The notes beneath the pieces are model-generated. The model was not told the DNA's origin. It ran no database searches and was given only the letters and a program-made list of their open reading frames with translations. The translations under genes and the position numbers were made by a program. A stretch of 64,000 bases of DNA from CBDEUK01 sp965250225 (GTDB taxonomy: Bacteria; Pseudomonadota; Gammaproteobacteria; Eutrophobiales; Eutrophobiaceae): the NCBI GenBank assembly GCA_965250225.1, contig CBDFNQ010000037.1, positions 1 to 64,000 on the forward strand. The letters are read 5' to 3'. Position 1 is the stretch's first letter, and every line of letters begins with the position of its first letter. This document shows positions 53,883-63,393 of the stretch, piece after piece.

Positions 53883-55148
53883 TTAAATGCTAAAATCATT
53901 CTCGAGTTTTTTTTCTGCAAGAATATTTTTCAACTGAACATAAGTCGGCATGCCATGTTCATAAGGAGGATAATCTTCGCCCTGGATCAGCGGCAATAAA
54001 TAACGACGGCAAGATTCAGTTATACCGAAACCATCTTCGGAAATAAAATCACGCGGCATGAACTTTTCGACATTCGCCACCTCTGACAATGGCGCTTTGA
54101 TGATCTCCCATTGATACGGATCATCGGATAACCGCTTGATAGCTGGCATAATTGCATTTTCCCCAGCCAGCGCAAACTCGACCGCTTTTTGGCCAACGGC
54201 ATAAGCCTGTTCAACATCTGTCTTTGAAGCAATGTGTCGTGCCGAACGCTGCAGATAGTCCGCAACCGCCCAGTGAAACTTGTGCCCAAGCGATTCCTTA
54301 ATGATATTGGCAACGACCGGCGCAGCTCCTCCCAATTGAGCATGTCCAAAAGCATCTTTCGTACCTTGTTCAGCAAGAAACTTTCCATTTGGCCAATGTG
54401 CTCCTTCAGAAACTACTATCGTACAATAACCAAAACGGTTCACATTTTCTTTCACCCTGGCGATAAACGCGTCTTGCTTAAAATCAACCTCAGGAAGCAG
54501 AATCACTATCGGTATTTGATTGTTTTCATCGGCAGCCAAACCGCCAGCAGCGGCAATCCAGCCTGCATGACGACCCATCACCTCTAATACGAAAACCTTT
54601 GTAGATGTCTTGGCCATAGACACCACATCAAACGAGGCCTCACGCGTAGAGACAGCAACGTATTTGGCAACCGAGCCAAAACCCGGACAGTTATCGGTAA
54701 TTGGTAGATCATTATCAACTGTTTTGGGGACATGAATGGCCTGGACAGGATAATTCATGGTGTCAGCAAGCTGTGAAATCTTATGGCAGGTATCGGCTGA
54801 ATCACCGCCGCCGTTATAAAAGAAATAACCAATATTGTGCGCCTTGAACACCTCTATCAAACGCTGATATTCATCCTTGTTTTCTTCCAGGCTCTTTAAC
54901 TTATAGCGACATGAACCAAAGGCACCTGCCGGTGTGTAACGTAATGCAGCAATATCGGCATCTGATTCGTGACTGGTATCAATCAGCTGCTCGGTCAAAG
55001 CGCCTATGATTCCGTTTTGACCAGCATAGACATGGCCCATCTTCCCCTTGTGTTTGCGAGCCGTCTCAATTACACCACAAGCACTCGCGTTAATAACTGC
55101 TGTTACTCCACCTGACTGCGCATAAAATGCATTCTTTTTATCAGCCAT
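53883..55148 (-). CDS. pfp: Pyrophosphate-dependent 6-phosphofructokinase
   Basis: Phosphorylates fructose 6-phosphate with pyrophosphate, a reversible step, so it serves glycolysis and gluconeogenesis. The 421-residue length fits the PPi-type group. The donor-site motif NGGGDSADT (residues 112-120) has Asp at the place that excludes ATP in PPi-PFKs, and the motif PKTVDND (141-147) is the PPi form. The region VLEVMGRHAGWIAAAGGLA is the substrate-binding block. The nearby hppA (50357-52363) also consumes PPi. Confidence 0.93.
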   Translation of the reverse strand: MADKKNAFYAQSGGVTAVINASACGVIETARKHKGKMGHVYAGQNGIIGALTEQLIDTSHESDADIAALRYTPAGAFGSCRYKLKSLEENKDEYQRLIEVFKAHNIGYFFYNGGGDSADTCHKISQLADTMNYPVQAIHVPKTVDNDLPITDNCPGFGSVAKYVAVSTREASFDVVSMAKTSTKVFVLEVMGRHAGWIAAAGGLAADENNQIPIVILLPEVDFKQDAFIARVKENVNRFGYCTIVVSEGAHWPNGKFLAEQGTKDAFGHAQLGGAAPVVANIIKESLGHKFHWAVADYLQRSARHIASKTDVEQAYAVGQKAVEFALAGENAIMPAIKRLSDDPYQWEIIKAPLSEVANVEKFMPRDFISEDGFGITESCRRYLLPLIQGEDYPPYEHGMPTYVQLKNILAEKKLENDFSI

Positions 55149-55304
55149 CTCGCCCTCTTTTTCTTATAAATGTTTATGAACGGATAAAATTCTAACCTAT
55201 TATTCTTGTGTTAGACTGTAAAAACAATCCAAAAATAACGATTCTTGAACTTAACACCTATCAATAGACTCTCATAGATTTGTTTGATTTCTTATGGAAA
55301 CAGT

Positions 55305-56750
55305 ATGAATTTCCGACAATTTATTCTTCTTTTTTTATTCGCCTCGACGACGACATCCGCCATAGAGGGACTAAACCTGCCTGATATCGGTGACCCATCT
55401 GGCAGTATTATCTCACCAGAATATGATCGGCGCCTTGGTAATGCTTTCTTACGTGAGGTTCGACGCACCACACCCCTTATTTACGACCCTGAAGTGGAAG
55501 CTTATATCGAGTCTATAGGTTATCAACTTGCTGCCAACAGCGACGGAAACACCAAACAATTTACTTTCTTCGTCATCAACCAATCACTGATCAATGCGTT
55601 TGCTGGCCCAGGCGGTGTTATTGGGATCAACAGCGGCGTCATTCTCAATTCTCAAAACGAAAGTGAATTAGCCGCAGTACTCGCCCATGAAATCGCCCAC
55701 GTCACCCAACGCCATCTGGCGCGTGCTTTCGAAAAAGCAGATCAATTGAGTCTACCAGTAGCAGCTGCCCTGATTGGCGCTATATTATTAGGCACACAAA
55801 ATCCGGAAGCAGGTGCTGCCGCGTTGTTGGCAACTCAGGGAGCAGCCGTACAAGCTCAGATTAATTTTACCCGAGGAAATGAAGAAGAAGCCGATAGCCT
55901 TGGCATGCAATTATTAGCACGTTCTGGTTTTGATCCAAAAGGGATGCCCGGTTTTTTTGAACGGTTACAACAAAGTTCGAAGTTTTATGAAGGTAATGCA
56001 CCAGAATTTCTCCGCACTCACCCGTTGACCAGCTCTCGTATTGCTGAATCTCAGGCCAGAGCGGAAAGATATCCGGACAAGAGCTATACAGATACCAGCA
56101 CTTATCTTCTCATCCGCGCCAAGCTTGAAGTACTGGCACATAAGAAACCAAAACACGCAGTACAACAATTCCTCGAGGCCATGAAAACCGCTAACAAAGG
56201 CGAACAGCTTGATGCTGCCCGTTACGGTTATGCCCTGGCCTTACTCAAGAATAAAGAATACAAAGCAGCACTTTCACAAATACACGCTTTACTAAAAAAA
56301 GATGAAACCAATACAGCCTATCTACTGGCCTCAGCTCAAATCGAAAGCGCCGCTGGAAACTACACCAACAGCCTTAACATTTATCAGGAGGCCTCGAAAT
56401 ATTTTCCCGATTATCGTCCGTTAGTTTTACTCCATGCGAAAACTCTGCTCGATAACACACAATCTGAAAAAGCACGAAATATTCTGCTCGCCTATGGTCG
56501 CAATCACGGTTCCGATATCAGTTTCTTGAATTTATTATCACAGGCCGAAGCACAATCTGGCTCTGAAATAGAATCACATATAATAAAAGCCGAATATTAT
56601 TATTTGCTCGGAGACACTGAGCTGGCAATTCAAAGATTGAGACTTGCTGAAAAACAATACACACTGGATTATTATCAAAAGGAACGCATCACTGCACGAC
56701 TAGGACAACTGGAATACGAACGCGAACTGGAAAGAGAACTCGAACTTTAA
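55305..56750 (+). CDS. bepA: BepA-like M48 family periplasmic metalloprotease with TPR domain
   Basis: BepA maintains outer-membrane proteins such as LptD and degrades stalled barrels. The 481-residue protein has a signal peptide (QFILLFLFASTTTSAIEG). The M48 zinc motif HEIAH is near residue 128, with NEEEADSLGMQLLARSGFDP supplying the third ligand. The C-terminal half consists of TPR repeats (about 260-470). The ATG at 55305 is preferred over a TTG at 55284 because GGAA lies just upstream. It overlaps soxY by one base. Confidence 0.93.
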   Translation: MNFRQFILLFLFASTTTSAIEGLNLPDIGDPSGSIISPEYDRRLGNAFLREVRRTTPLIYDPEVEAYIESIGYQLAANSDGNTKQFTFFVINQSLINAFAGPGGVIGINSGVILNSQNESELAAVLAHEIAHVTQRHLARAFEKADQLSLPVAAALIGAILLGTQNPEAGAAALLATQGAAVQAQINFTRGNEEEADSLGMQLLARSGFDPKGMPGFFERLQQSSKFYEGNAPEFLRTHPLTSSRIAESQARAERYPDKSYTDTSTYLLIRAKLEVLAHKKPKHAVQQFLEAMKTANKGEQLDAARYGYALALLKNKEYKAALSQIHALLKKDETNTAYLLASAQIESAAGNYTNSLNIYQEASKYFPDYRPLVLLHAKTLLDNTQSEKARNILLAYGRNHGSDISFLNLLSQAEAQSGSEIESHIIKAEYYYLLGDTELAIQRLRLAEKQYTLDYYQKERITARLGQLEYERELERELEL

Positions 56751-57184
56751 TGAAACGCCGCTCATTGATAAAAGGCTTCAGCCTGGGTTTTTTACTCAAA
56801 CCCTTTTCTGTGTTGGCGGACTGGAACAACAAGGCCTTTTGGGCTGCTGAACAGGGCCCGGCGCTGGAAGCATTGTTTGCCGGAGTACCTGTTAACAGCA
56901 GTGAAAAAATTACTATCGGGATCAATTCTATGATAGAAAATGGCGCTGTTGTTCCCATCAAGATCACCACCAGCTTGCCTGATGTCACGAGCATCTCTAT
57001 TTTTGTTGAAAATAACCCTAACCCCCTAATCGCACATTTTGAATTAAATCCGCGTTGTCTCGGGTTTGTTGCGACACGTATAAAAGTTGATAAACCATCC
57101 AACATCACAGCAATCGTAAGATCCGAAGAGACTCTATTCCAAACCAGCACGTATATTGAAGTTGCAGAAGGGGGCTGCGGTTAA
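56750..57184 (+). CDS. soxY: Thiosulfate oxidation carrier protein SoxY
   Basis: SoxY carries sulfur intermediates on a C-terminal Cys during thiosulfate oxidation. The 144-residue protein has a twin-arginine-like leader (MKRRSLIKGFSLGFLLKPFSVLA). The central block is ITIGINSMIENGAVVPIKIT. The essential carrier motif is present at the very end, EGGCG, with the Cys penultimate. It is paired with soxZ and directly follows bepA. No soxA, soxB, soxX or soxCD is in the window. Confidence 0.95.
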   Translation: MKRRSLIKGFSLGFLLKPFSVLADWNNKAFWAAEQGPALEALFAGVPVNSSEKITIGINSMIENGAVVPIKITTSLPDVTSISIFVENNPNPLIAHFELNPRCLGFVATRIKVDKPSNITAIVRSEETLFQTSTYIEVAEGGCG

Positions 57185-57189
57185 ACCTG

Positions 57190-57504
57190 ATGGAAAATAC
57201 CATAAAAATTCGAACCCGTACTAAAGACAGCATTGCAACTATACGCTGCATCATAAAACACCCTATGGAAACCGGTTTTCGTGTTGATGAAGAAAGCAAC
57301 AAGCCAATTCCCTTCCATTTTATTAAACATGTGTATTGTTATCATAAAGATGAACTTGTTATGGAATGTGACTGGAGTCGAGCCGTGTCGAAAAATCCTT
57401 ATCTATCTTTTCAATTCTCCGGCGCAAAGGTTGGTGACAGTATTCGTATTAGCTGGGTAGACACCCATGACCAGGAACAATCCAAACAAACTGTATTAAA
57501 ATAA
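57190..57504 (+). CDS. soxZ: Thiosulfate oxidation complex protein SoxZ
   Basis: SoxZ binds SoxY and forms the scaffold of the Sox cycle in the periplasm. The 104-residue length is standard. Matching features are IKIRTRTKDSIATIRCIIKHPMETGF, IPFHFIKHVYCYHKDELVME, and the beta-sandwich end LSFQFSGAKVGDSIRISWVDTH. It lies 5 bases after soxY and 9 bases before the CPBP gene, one transcript with bepA and soxY. Confidence 0.95.
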   Translation: MENTIKIRTRTKDSIATIRCIIKHPMETGFRVDEESNKPIPFHFIKHVYCYHKDELVMECDWSRAVSKNPYLSFQFSGAKVGDSIRISWVDTHDQEQSKQTVLK

Positions 57505-57513
57505 CTGCCCATC

Positions 57514-58389
57514 ATGCACCTACTGCTTTTATTCTGCATGTTGTTTTTTAGTTATATCAGTGGCGCATTACTGGCCTTCCCGCTGTATGAACTCCTCAAT
57601 GATCCCGCTGAATTTCCATTTCACAAATTGTTTCGGCACTGCACTTTGTTGTGTGGTTTTATTTATTCATTTGTTTTAATCAGACTGCTTGATTTACATA
57701 AAACTAATTTATTCGGTTTTTCTCAGGGTTGGTTTATTTTTATGAAACAGATCCTGACTGGCTTACTAATCGGTAGTTTTATATTGCTCACAATAGAAAC
57801 CGTGCTCTTATCATTCTCAGTCCATGTCTTCGATAACACTATACAGTTGTCTTTCAGTTTTATGCTGTCATTAATTATCAAAGGACTGATCACTGGAATC
57901 ATTGTCGGCTTTATTGAAGAGATCCTTTTTCGTGGAACGATTTATAAAACCATAGAAAATTGTGTTCCATTATTATGTGTGATTTGCATTAGCGCGACTA
58001 TCTATGCAGCGGTACATTTTGTAAAATTTCCGGTGCTCGACATAAATAACCATATTACCTGGCTTACCGGTTTAAGCCTGCTACCAGAAGCCTTTACTCC
58101 TCTTATTTCATTTGAAATATGGGATATATTTTTAACCTTATTTTTATTGGGAGTGTTATTTGCTTTATTTCGTGCGCGATATAACAGCATTGCTTATTCT
58201 ATCGGCATTCATGCCGGCATTGTTATGATGGTGAAAGTGTCACGCAAATTAACCAACTATGATAAAGGGTCTGATTGGAGCATTCTGGTAAATACCACTG
58301 ATCATCAGCTTGGCCTGATGGCATCAATTGTTCTTGCTGTAGTTTGTCTTTATTGTTATCAGAAATTTTTCGCTAAAAGAATACTGTAA
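57514..58389 (+). CDS. CPBP-family intramembrane glutamic endopeptidase
   Basis: A 291-residue membrane protein with about eight hydrophobic segments. The CPBP catalytic motif EExxxR is visible as GFIEEILFRGTIYK, followed by a conserved ISATIYAAVHFVKF (His) and the later SIAYSIGIHAGIV (His). CPBP members process prenylated or bacteriocin-like substrates, but the substrate here is unknown. It is 9 bases after soxZ, so it may be co-transcribed. Confidence 0.9.
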   Translation: MHLLLLFCMLFFSYISGALLAFPLYELLNDPAEFPFHKLFRHCTLLCGFIYSFVLIRLLDLHKTNLFGFSQGWFIFMKQILTGLLIGSFILLTIETVLLSFSVHVFDNTIQLSFSFMLSLIIKGLITGIIVGFIEEILFRGTIYKTIENCVPLLCVICISATIYAAVHFVKFPVLDINNHITWLTGLSLLPEAFTPLISFEIWDIFLTLFLLGVLFALFRARYNSIAYSIGIHAGIVMMVKVSRKLTNYDKGSDWSILVNTTDHQLGLMASIVLAVVCLYCYQKFFAKRIL

Positions 58390-58393
58390 ATAA

Positions 58394-58813
58394 TTATTTC
58401 ATTGCCTGCATAACAAATGCGGAGATAGTCTGGTTGTTTTTAAAATCAACCTCATCAAACAATAAACCGAGCGCAACAGAATGTGTATCAATACTGCTAA
58501 TATAATAGATCTTGCAATCGATTTCGATCTTGTGAGTTTGACCATTTAATTCCAGATCAAATACGCCGGTTATTTTAGGCTGCTTATTTTCATCAACAGC
58601 GTCTCTGTTAATAATTAGCTTTGCAGTTTCTTTATCACAACAAATCTGTGCACCATCTACAGAAATATTTGTCATTGAAGAAGGAACCAGATTACCTTCT
58701 GGTGTTTTAACCATCATCACTGTTTCCAGTTCAACCCTGGGGCATTTACGTCTACCTTCGTATATCTCATCCATCAGAATAATCTCGGAATCTGTTAAGC
58801 TTATGTTTAGCAT
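58394..58813 (-). CDS. PilZ domain protein
   Basis: A 139-residue c-di-GMP receptor-type protein. The PilZ pattern is RRKCPRVELE (the RxxxR motif, Arg pair near residue 21-25) and the second motif DGAQIC (DxSxxG-like, here NISVDGAQI). The C-terminus FDLELNGQTHKIEIDCKIYY is the beta-barrel end. Start could be the ATG at 58813 or one at 58774. Target proteins are unknown. Confidence 0.85.
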   Translation of the reverse strand: MLNISLTDSEIILMDEIYEGRRKCPRVELETVMMVKTPEGNLVPSSMTNISVDGAQICCDKETAKLIINRDAVDENKQPKITGVFDLELNGQTHKIEIDCKIYYISSIDTHSVALGLLFDEVDFKNNQTISAFVMQAMK

Positions 58814-59052
58814 AGTACTTTATAATTTATTGTTTCCCAAAATCTAATAATTCGGCAAAGTTTAATAAAACTGTATAGCTTCAGTGATAAAAAACCATAA
58901 AAAGTGAACTACTCAACAGAAATTTTTGTTTAAAATCAGCAACCGATCACAAAATCATCTAAAAGAAAGAAGATATTAGCTGATCCCCGATCATTATCTT
59001 CTCGCCATTTAGTTTACAGGGGAAAGACAAACTTGAGGGAATTTGGAAAAAA
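58814..59052. other. Intergenic stretch upstream of the PilZ gene and tRNA-Lys
   Basis: AT-rich DNA with no open frame, repeat or hairpin that I recognise. It must hold the PilZ promoter. The region between the tRNA and the FmdB gene (59129-59285) is also without other features. Confidence 0.4.
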
Positions 59053-59128
59053 TGGTGGGCCGTGGGCGATTCGAACGCCCGACCAATGGATTAAAAATCC
59101 ACTGCTCTACCGGCTGAGCTAACGGCCC
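59053..59128 (-). tRNA. tRNA-Lys (UUU)
   Basis: On the minus strand the 76-base sequence folds as a tRNA: acceptor GGGCCGT with ACGGCCC, D arm with AGCTCAGCCGGTAGAGC, anticodon stem TGGAT/ATCCA around the loop TTTTTAA giving anticodon UUU, and T loop TTCGAAT. The 3' CCA is encoded. The T-arm motif GTTCGAATC is intact. Confidence 0.98.
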
Positions 59129-59285
59129 GAAAAAAACGAAACGGCGATAATACAGCAGATTATGAATATCGCAACTATTGGGCTAAATTTCGCATAAATA
59201 CTGCTTATGATCACAGGATTACCTTGATTTTATTTGCCTATCACTCTATTTTCACCGCAAAATTGAAAACCTATGGAGTCTCTTA

Positions 59286-59594
59286 GTGCCGATATATGAA
59301 TATGAATGCTCTTCCTGCGGCTACCGCGCGGATGAATTCCAGAAAATTGACGATAAGCTACTGACCACATGCCCAGAATGTGAAACCGAAAACCTGGTCA
59401 AACTAGTCTCAGCCGCCGCGTTTAAATTAAAGGGATCCGGCTGGTACGAAACTGACTTCAAGGACAAGAAACCGAAAAAAGAGTTATCTACGAAAAGTGA
59501 CGCCAAGACGAACAATGAAAAGAAAGACAAACCAAAGAAGGAATCGTCTACAAAAAGTGACGCAAAAAAAGCTATGAACAGCAAGAAAACTTAA
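59286..59594 (+). CDS. FmdB-family zinc-ribbon protein
   Basis: A 102-residue protein starting at GTG (59286). The N-terminal zinc ribbon is MPIYEYECSSCGYRADEF with CxxC, and the second CPEC pair follows at about 34-37. The conserved FKLKGSGWYETDFK closes the domain. The C-terminus is a Lys/Ser-rich repeat tail with two near-identical blocks (ELSTKSDAKTNNEKKDKPKK, ESSTKSDAKKAMNSKK). It lies 15 bases before the DUF502 gene and is probably co-transcribed with aspS. The role is unknown. Confidence 0.93.
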   Translation: MPIYEYECSSCGYRADEFQKIDDKLLTTCPECETENLVKLVSAAAFKLKGSGWYETDFKDKKPKKELSTKSDAKTNNEKKDKPKKESSTKSDAKKAMNSKKT

Positions 59595-59609
59595 AACCAT
59601 TAACCAACC

Positions 59610-60266
59610 ATGATGCGCTTGTTACGAAAATATCTAATCGCCGGTCTCCTGGTCTGGTTACCTCTGGCCGCGACAGTGATCATCATTAAACTGGTCATCG
59701 ACCTACTGGATAAAACTCTTTTGCTTTTACCACCCGAATGGCAGCCGGAACATCTTTTAGGCTTTTCGGTCCCGGGGTTCGGGGTTCTGCTGTCTATTTC
59801 CTTATTGATCATCACAGGCATCCTCGCTGCCAATCTGTTTGGCCGACGCCTGGTAAAATTCTGGGAAGGCATTCTCGGCCGTATTCCCCTGGTGCGCAGT
59901 ATTTATACCAGTGTTAAACAAGTCTCTACTACCCTGTTAAGCTCGAACAGCAATTCATTTCGAAAAGTAGTATTGATTGAATACCCACGAAAAGGTATAT
60001 GGAGTCTGGGGTTTTTAACTAATCAGGGTCTGGCCAGTGCAAGCCAGAAAACCGACGAACAATTACACTCTGTTTTTATTCCGACCACACCCAACCCCAC
60101 CTCTGGCTATATCGTCATGTTGCCGGAAAAAGATATTATCGATCTGGAAATGAATGTCGAGGAAGGCTTTAAATTCATATTATCAATGGGTGTCGTCGTC
60201 CCTGACGACAAGGCCGAAGAACTACGCCAGCAGTCAGGGCTTGCGCAAAACTCTGCTGACTCGTAA
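59610..60266 (+). CDS. DUF502 family membrane protein
   Basis: A 218-residue protein with two N-terminal membrane helices (YLIAGLLVWLPLAATVIIIKLV; GVLLSISLLIITGILAANLFG). The conserved block FWEGILGRIPLVRSIYTSVKQVS is the family mark, followed by VVLIEYPRKGIWSLGFLT. Often found beside aspS in gammaproteobacteria, as here. The function is unknown; a role in membrane or envelope maintenance has been suggested for relatives. Confidence 0.9.
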   Translation: MMRLLRKYLIAGLLVWLPLAATVIIIKLVIDLLDKTLLLLPPEWQPEHLLGFSVPGFGVLLSISLLIITGILAANLFGRRLVKFWEGILGRIPLVRSIYTSVKQVSTTLLSSNSNSFRKVVLIEYPRKGIWSLGFLTNQGLASASQKTDEQLHSVFIPTTPNPTSGYIVMLPEKDIIDLEMNVEEGFKFILSMGVVVPDDKAEELRQQSGLAQNSADS

Positions 60267-60307
60267 GATTGCGTCCTTTTTTCATCAGCCAGGCCTGAAT
60301 TATAGAT

Positions 60308-62086
60308 ATGCGCAGCCATTATTGCGGAAGTATAAATACTACACACATCGACCAGGAGATTGAACTCTGCGGTTGGGTGCATCGCCGTCGCGACCACGGT
60401 GGTGTGATCTTTATCGATCTGCGTGACCGTGAAGGGATTGCCCAAATTGTGTTTGATCCAGATCGTGAAGAGGCCTTCAAAATAGCCGATTCTGTACGTA
60501 ATGAATTCGTCATTAAAATAAAAGGCAAAGTTCGTAACCGTCCTGAAGGCACGATTAATCCAGATATGGCCACCGGTGAAGTAGAGATACTTGGCTATGA
60601 AATCGAGATCCTCAACAAGGCAAACACCCCGCCTTTCCAGCTGGATGACGAACACGTACATGATGATGTAAAACTCAAATACCGCTATGTCGATCTGCGA
60701 CGCCCGGAAATGCAGAACAATCTCCGCTTGCGTGCCGAAGTCTGTAAGGAAATGCGTGCGTTTCTAGAGACAGAGGGCTTCCTTGAAATCGAAACACCGA
60801 TGCTGACCAAGGCCACACCAGAAGGCGCGCGTGACTACCTGGTACCTAGTCGTACCCATCCTGGTCATTTCTTTGCCTTGCCACAATCCCCTCAGCTATT
60901 TAAACAAATGCTGATGATGTCCGGCATGGATCGTTATTATCAAATCGTCCGCTGCTTCCGTGATGAAGACCTGCGTGCCGACAGACAACCTGAATTCACC
61001 CAACTGGATATTGAAACCTCGTTCATGGACGAGGAACAGATCACCAACATGATGGAAAACATGATCTGTCAATTATTTAAAAACGCCATGGGCTTAGACT
61101 TACCACAACCCTTCCCGCGCATGACCTACAAAGAAGCCATGTTTCGTTTCGGCAGCGATCGCCCGGACTTGCGTAACCCACTGGAACTAATTGAGATTGC
61201 CGATTTAATGGTCGATGTCGAATTCAAGGTTTTCTCTGCCCCAGCCAAGATGAAAGATGGCCGTGTCACCGCCCTGAGATTGCCTAAAGGTTCTGAGCTG
61301 AGCCGTAAAGAGATCGACGATTACACAAAATACGTTTCACAATTCGGTGCCAAGGGTCTTGCCTATATTAAAGTCAATGACGCGTCGGCTGGTCGTGACG
61401 GTCTGCAATCACCGATCCTGAAATTTCTACCCGATGCCACCATCGAAGGCATCATGCAACGTACTGGCGCAGAAACTGGCGACCTCATCTTTTTTGGCGC
61501 TGATAAAACCAGGATTGTGAATGATGCGCTTGGCGCCTTACGTAACCGTCTCGGTAGTGACCGAGGTCTGCTGGAAGGTGACTGGAAACTACTCTGGGTT
61601 ATTGACTTCCCCATGTTCGACTATAACGACGATGAGAAACGGTGGGATGCCTTGCATCACCCATTCACCGCGCCTCAATCGCCTGACGCCGAAGCCTTGA
61701 AAGCCAACCCAGGTGAGGCCATTTCCCGTGCCTATGATCTGGTATTAAACGGCATCGAACTCGGTGGGGGCTCCATCCGTATCCACCACTCAGATATGCA
61801 AAAAACCGTGCTGGAACTTCTCGGAATTGGTGAAGAAGAAGCAGAAGAAAAATTCGGCTTTTTAATCACCGCACTGGAATACGGTTGTCCGCCACATGGT
61901 GGCATCGCCTTTGGTCTGGATCGCATCGTTATGATGATGGCAGGGGCAGAGTCTATCCGTGATGTGATCGCCTTCCCGAAAACACAAACCGCAGCTTGCC
62001 CCCTGACGTCAGCACCATCCGAAGCAGGTTTACGACAACTACGTGAATTGGGCATCCGCCTGGCGAAAAAAGCCGACAAAGAGTAA
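60308..62086 (+). CDS. aspS: Aspartyl-tRNA synthetase
   Basis: AspS charges tRNA-Asp. The 592-residue length matches the bacterial type. The N-terminal anticodon-binding OB domain (ELCGWVHRRRDHGGVIFIDLRD) is followed by the class II core: motif 1 region with EIETPMLTKATPEGARDYLV, motif 2 with CFRDEDLRADRQPEFTQLDIE, the bacterial insertion, and motif 3 with PPHGGIAFGLDRIVMMM. It follows the DUF502 gene by 41 bases. Confidence 0.98.
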   Translation: MRSHYCGSINTTHIDQEIELCGWVHRRRDHGGVIFIDLRDREGIAQIVFDPDREEAFKIADSVRNEFVIKIKGKVRNRPEGTINPDMATGEVEILGYEIEILNKANTPPFQLDDEHVHDDVKLKYRYVDLRRPEMQNNLRLRAEVCKEMRAFLETEGFLEIETPMLTKATPEGARDYLVPSRTHPGHFFALPQSPQLFKQMLMMSGMDRYYQIVRCFRDEDLRADRQPEFTQLDIETSFMDEEQITNMMENMICQLFKNAMGLDLPQPFPRMTYKEAMFRFGSDRPDLRNPLELIEIADLMVDVEFKVFSAPAKMKDGRVTALRLPKGSELSRKEIDDYTKYVSQFGAKGLAYIKVNDASAGRDGLQSPILKFLPDATIEGIMQRTGAETGDLIFFGADKTRIVNDALGALRNRLGSDRGLLEGDWKLLWVIDFPMFDYNDDEKRWDALHHPFTAPQSPDAEALKANPGEAISRAYDLVLNGIELGGGSIRIHHSDMQKTVLELLGIGEEEAEEKFGFLITALEYGCPPHGGIAFGLDRIVMMMAGAESIRDVIAFPKTQTAACPLTSAPSEAGLRQLRELGIRLAKKADKE

Positions 62087-62184
62087 ATTTTCAGCGATAA
62101 ACTTTACAAACTGTACGCTTATTCTTGCGTTAATTTACGTGTATTCTCTTCATATCAAACATGAATCGATTGAGAAAATAATTT

Positions 62185-63306
62185 ATGTCCTCTAATAAAC
62201 CCGCAATTAACGAATTTCCGATCGCTATCGAGGATATTCCCGATCACCCGGACAATTCTCTCGACGACAAGGAACGTGCAACACTCACAAAACGCATCAA
62301 GGAATTATTAAAAAAGAATAACGCTAAAATTGTTGCGCATTATTACACCGATTCCGATTTGCAATTACTGGCTGATGGGACCGGTGGCTATGTCTCTGAC
62401 TCACTGGATATGGCTCGATTTGGTTATGAATCAGAGGCTGAGACACTGATTGTCTGTGGCGTGCGTTTCATGGGCGAAACAGCAAAGATCCTCAGCCCGA
62501 AAAAACGTATCTTAATGCCTGATTTGAATGCCAATTGTTCGCTCGATCTCGGTTGTCCACCGAAAGAATTCGGCGAATTTTGCGATGCCCATCCGGATCG
62601 AACCGTTGTGGTCTATGCCAATACCAGTGCTGCAGTAAAAGCTCGTGCCGACTGGATGGTCACCTCAGGCAGTGCGGTTGAAGTGATTAATCACTTACAG
62701 GAGAAGGACGAAAGAATCATCTGGGCTCCTGACAAATACCTCGGTGAATATGTACAAAAACGATCGGGGGCAGATATGTTGCTCTGGCAAAGCGCCTGTA
62801 TTGTGCATGAAGAATTCAAGGGTAAAGAACTGGCTGATCTGATCAAACAACACCCAGAAGCCAAAGTACTGGTACACCCTGAGTCACCAGCCTCGGTGGT
62901 GGCACAGGCGGATGTGGTCAGTTCCACCACAGGCATCATCAAGGCCGCAGTAGAAATGGATGCAGACACTTTTATTGTTGCGACGGACAATGGCATCTTC
63001 CATAAAATGGCTGAGGCCGCGCCCGGTAAAACCTTTATCGAAGCACCCACGGCCGGCAAAGGTGCAACCTGTAAAAGCTGTGCCCACTGCCCGTGGATGG
63101 CCATGAACAGCTTGAAAAAACTCTGTAATACTCTAGAGGCTCTGGATGATGATGACCAGGGAAATAGAAACGGGAGAAAGGAGATTATGGGAAATGAAGT
63201 GTTCGTCGATGCAGACATTATTGAAAGGGCTCAACGACCAATCACCCGTCTTCTGGAGTTTGCCGAACAGCGGAAACAGATTATTTATGGAAATAATGAC
63301 GCCTGA
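62185..63306 (+). CDS. nadA: Quinolinate synthase A
   Basis: NadA condenses iminoaspartate and dihydroxyacetone phosphate into quinolinate for NAD synthesis and carries a 4Fe-4S cluster. The 373-residue protein has VAHYYTDSDLQLLADGTGGYVSDS, the Cys-containing VCGVRFMGETAKILSPKKRI, LNANCSLDLGCPP and the C-terminal cluster ligands ATCKSCAHCPWMAMN. Length is in the normal range. It is a single-gene unit after aspS. Confidence 0.97.
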   Translation: MSSNKPAINEFPIAIEDIPDHPDNSLDDKERATLTKRIKELLKKNNAKIVAHYYTDSDLQLLADGTGGYVSDSLDMARFGYESEAETLIVCGVRFMGETAKILSPKKRILMPDLNANCSLDLGCPPKEFGEFCDAHPDRTVVVYANTSAAVKARADWMVTSGSAVEVINHLQEKDERIIWAPDKYLGEYVQKRSGADMLLWQSACIVHEEFKGKELADLIKQHPEAKVLVHPESPASVVAQADVVSSTTGIIKAAVEMDADTFIVATDNGIFHKMAEAAPGKTFIEAPTAGKGATCKSCAHCPWMAMNSLKKLCNTLEALDDDDQGNRNGRKEIMGNEVFVDADIIERAQRPITRLLEFAEQRKQIIYGNNDA

Positions 63307-63393
63307 GTTTCAAGACTGGCGCTTTCTTCTCTCAAAGCATATTTTCATACAACTGCTTGGCCGCGAATAACAATATGATCACTCGAGTTTTGT

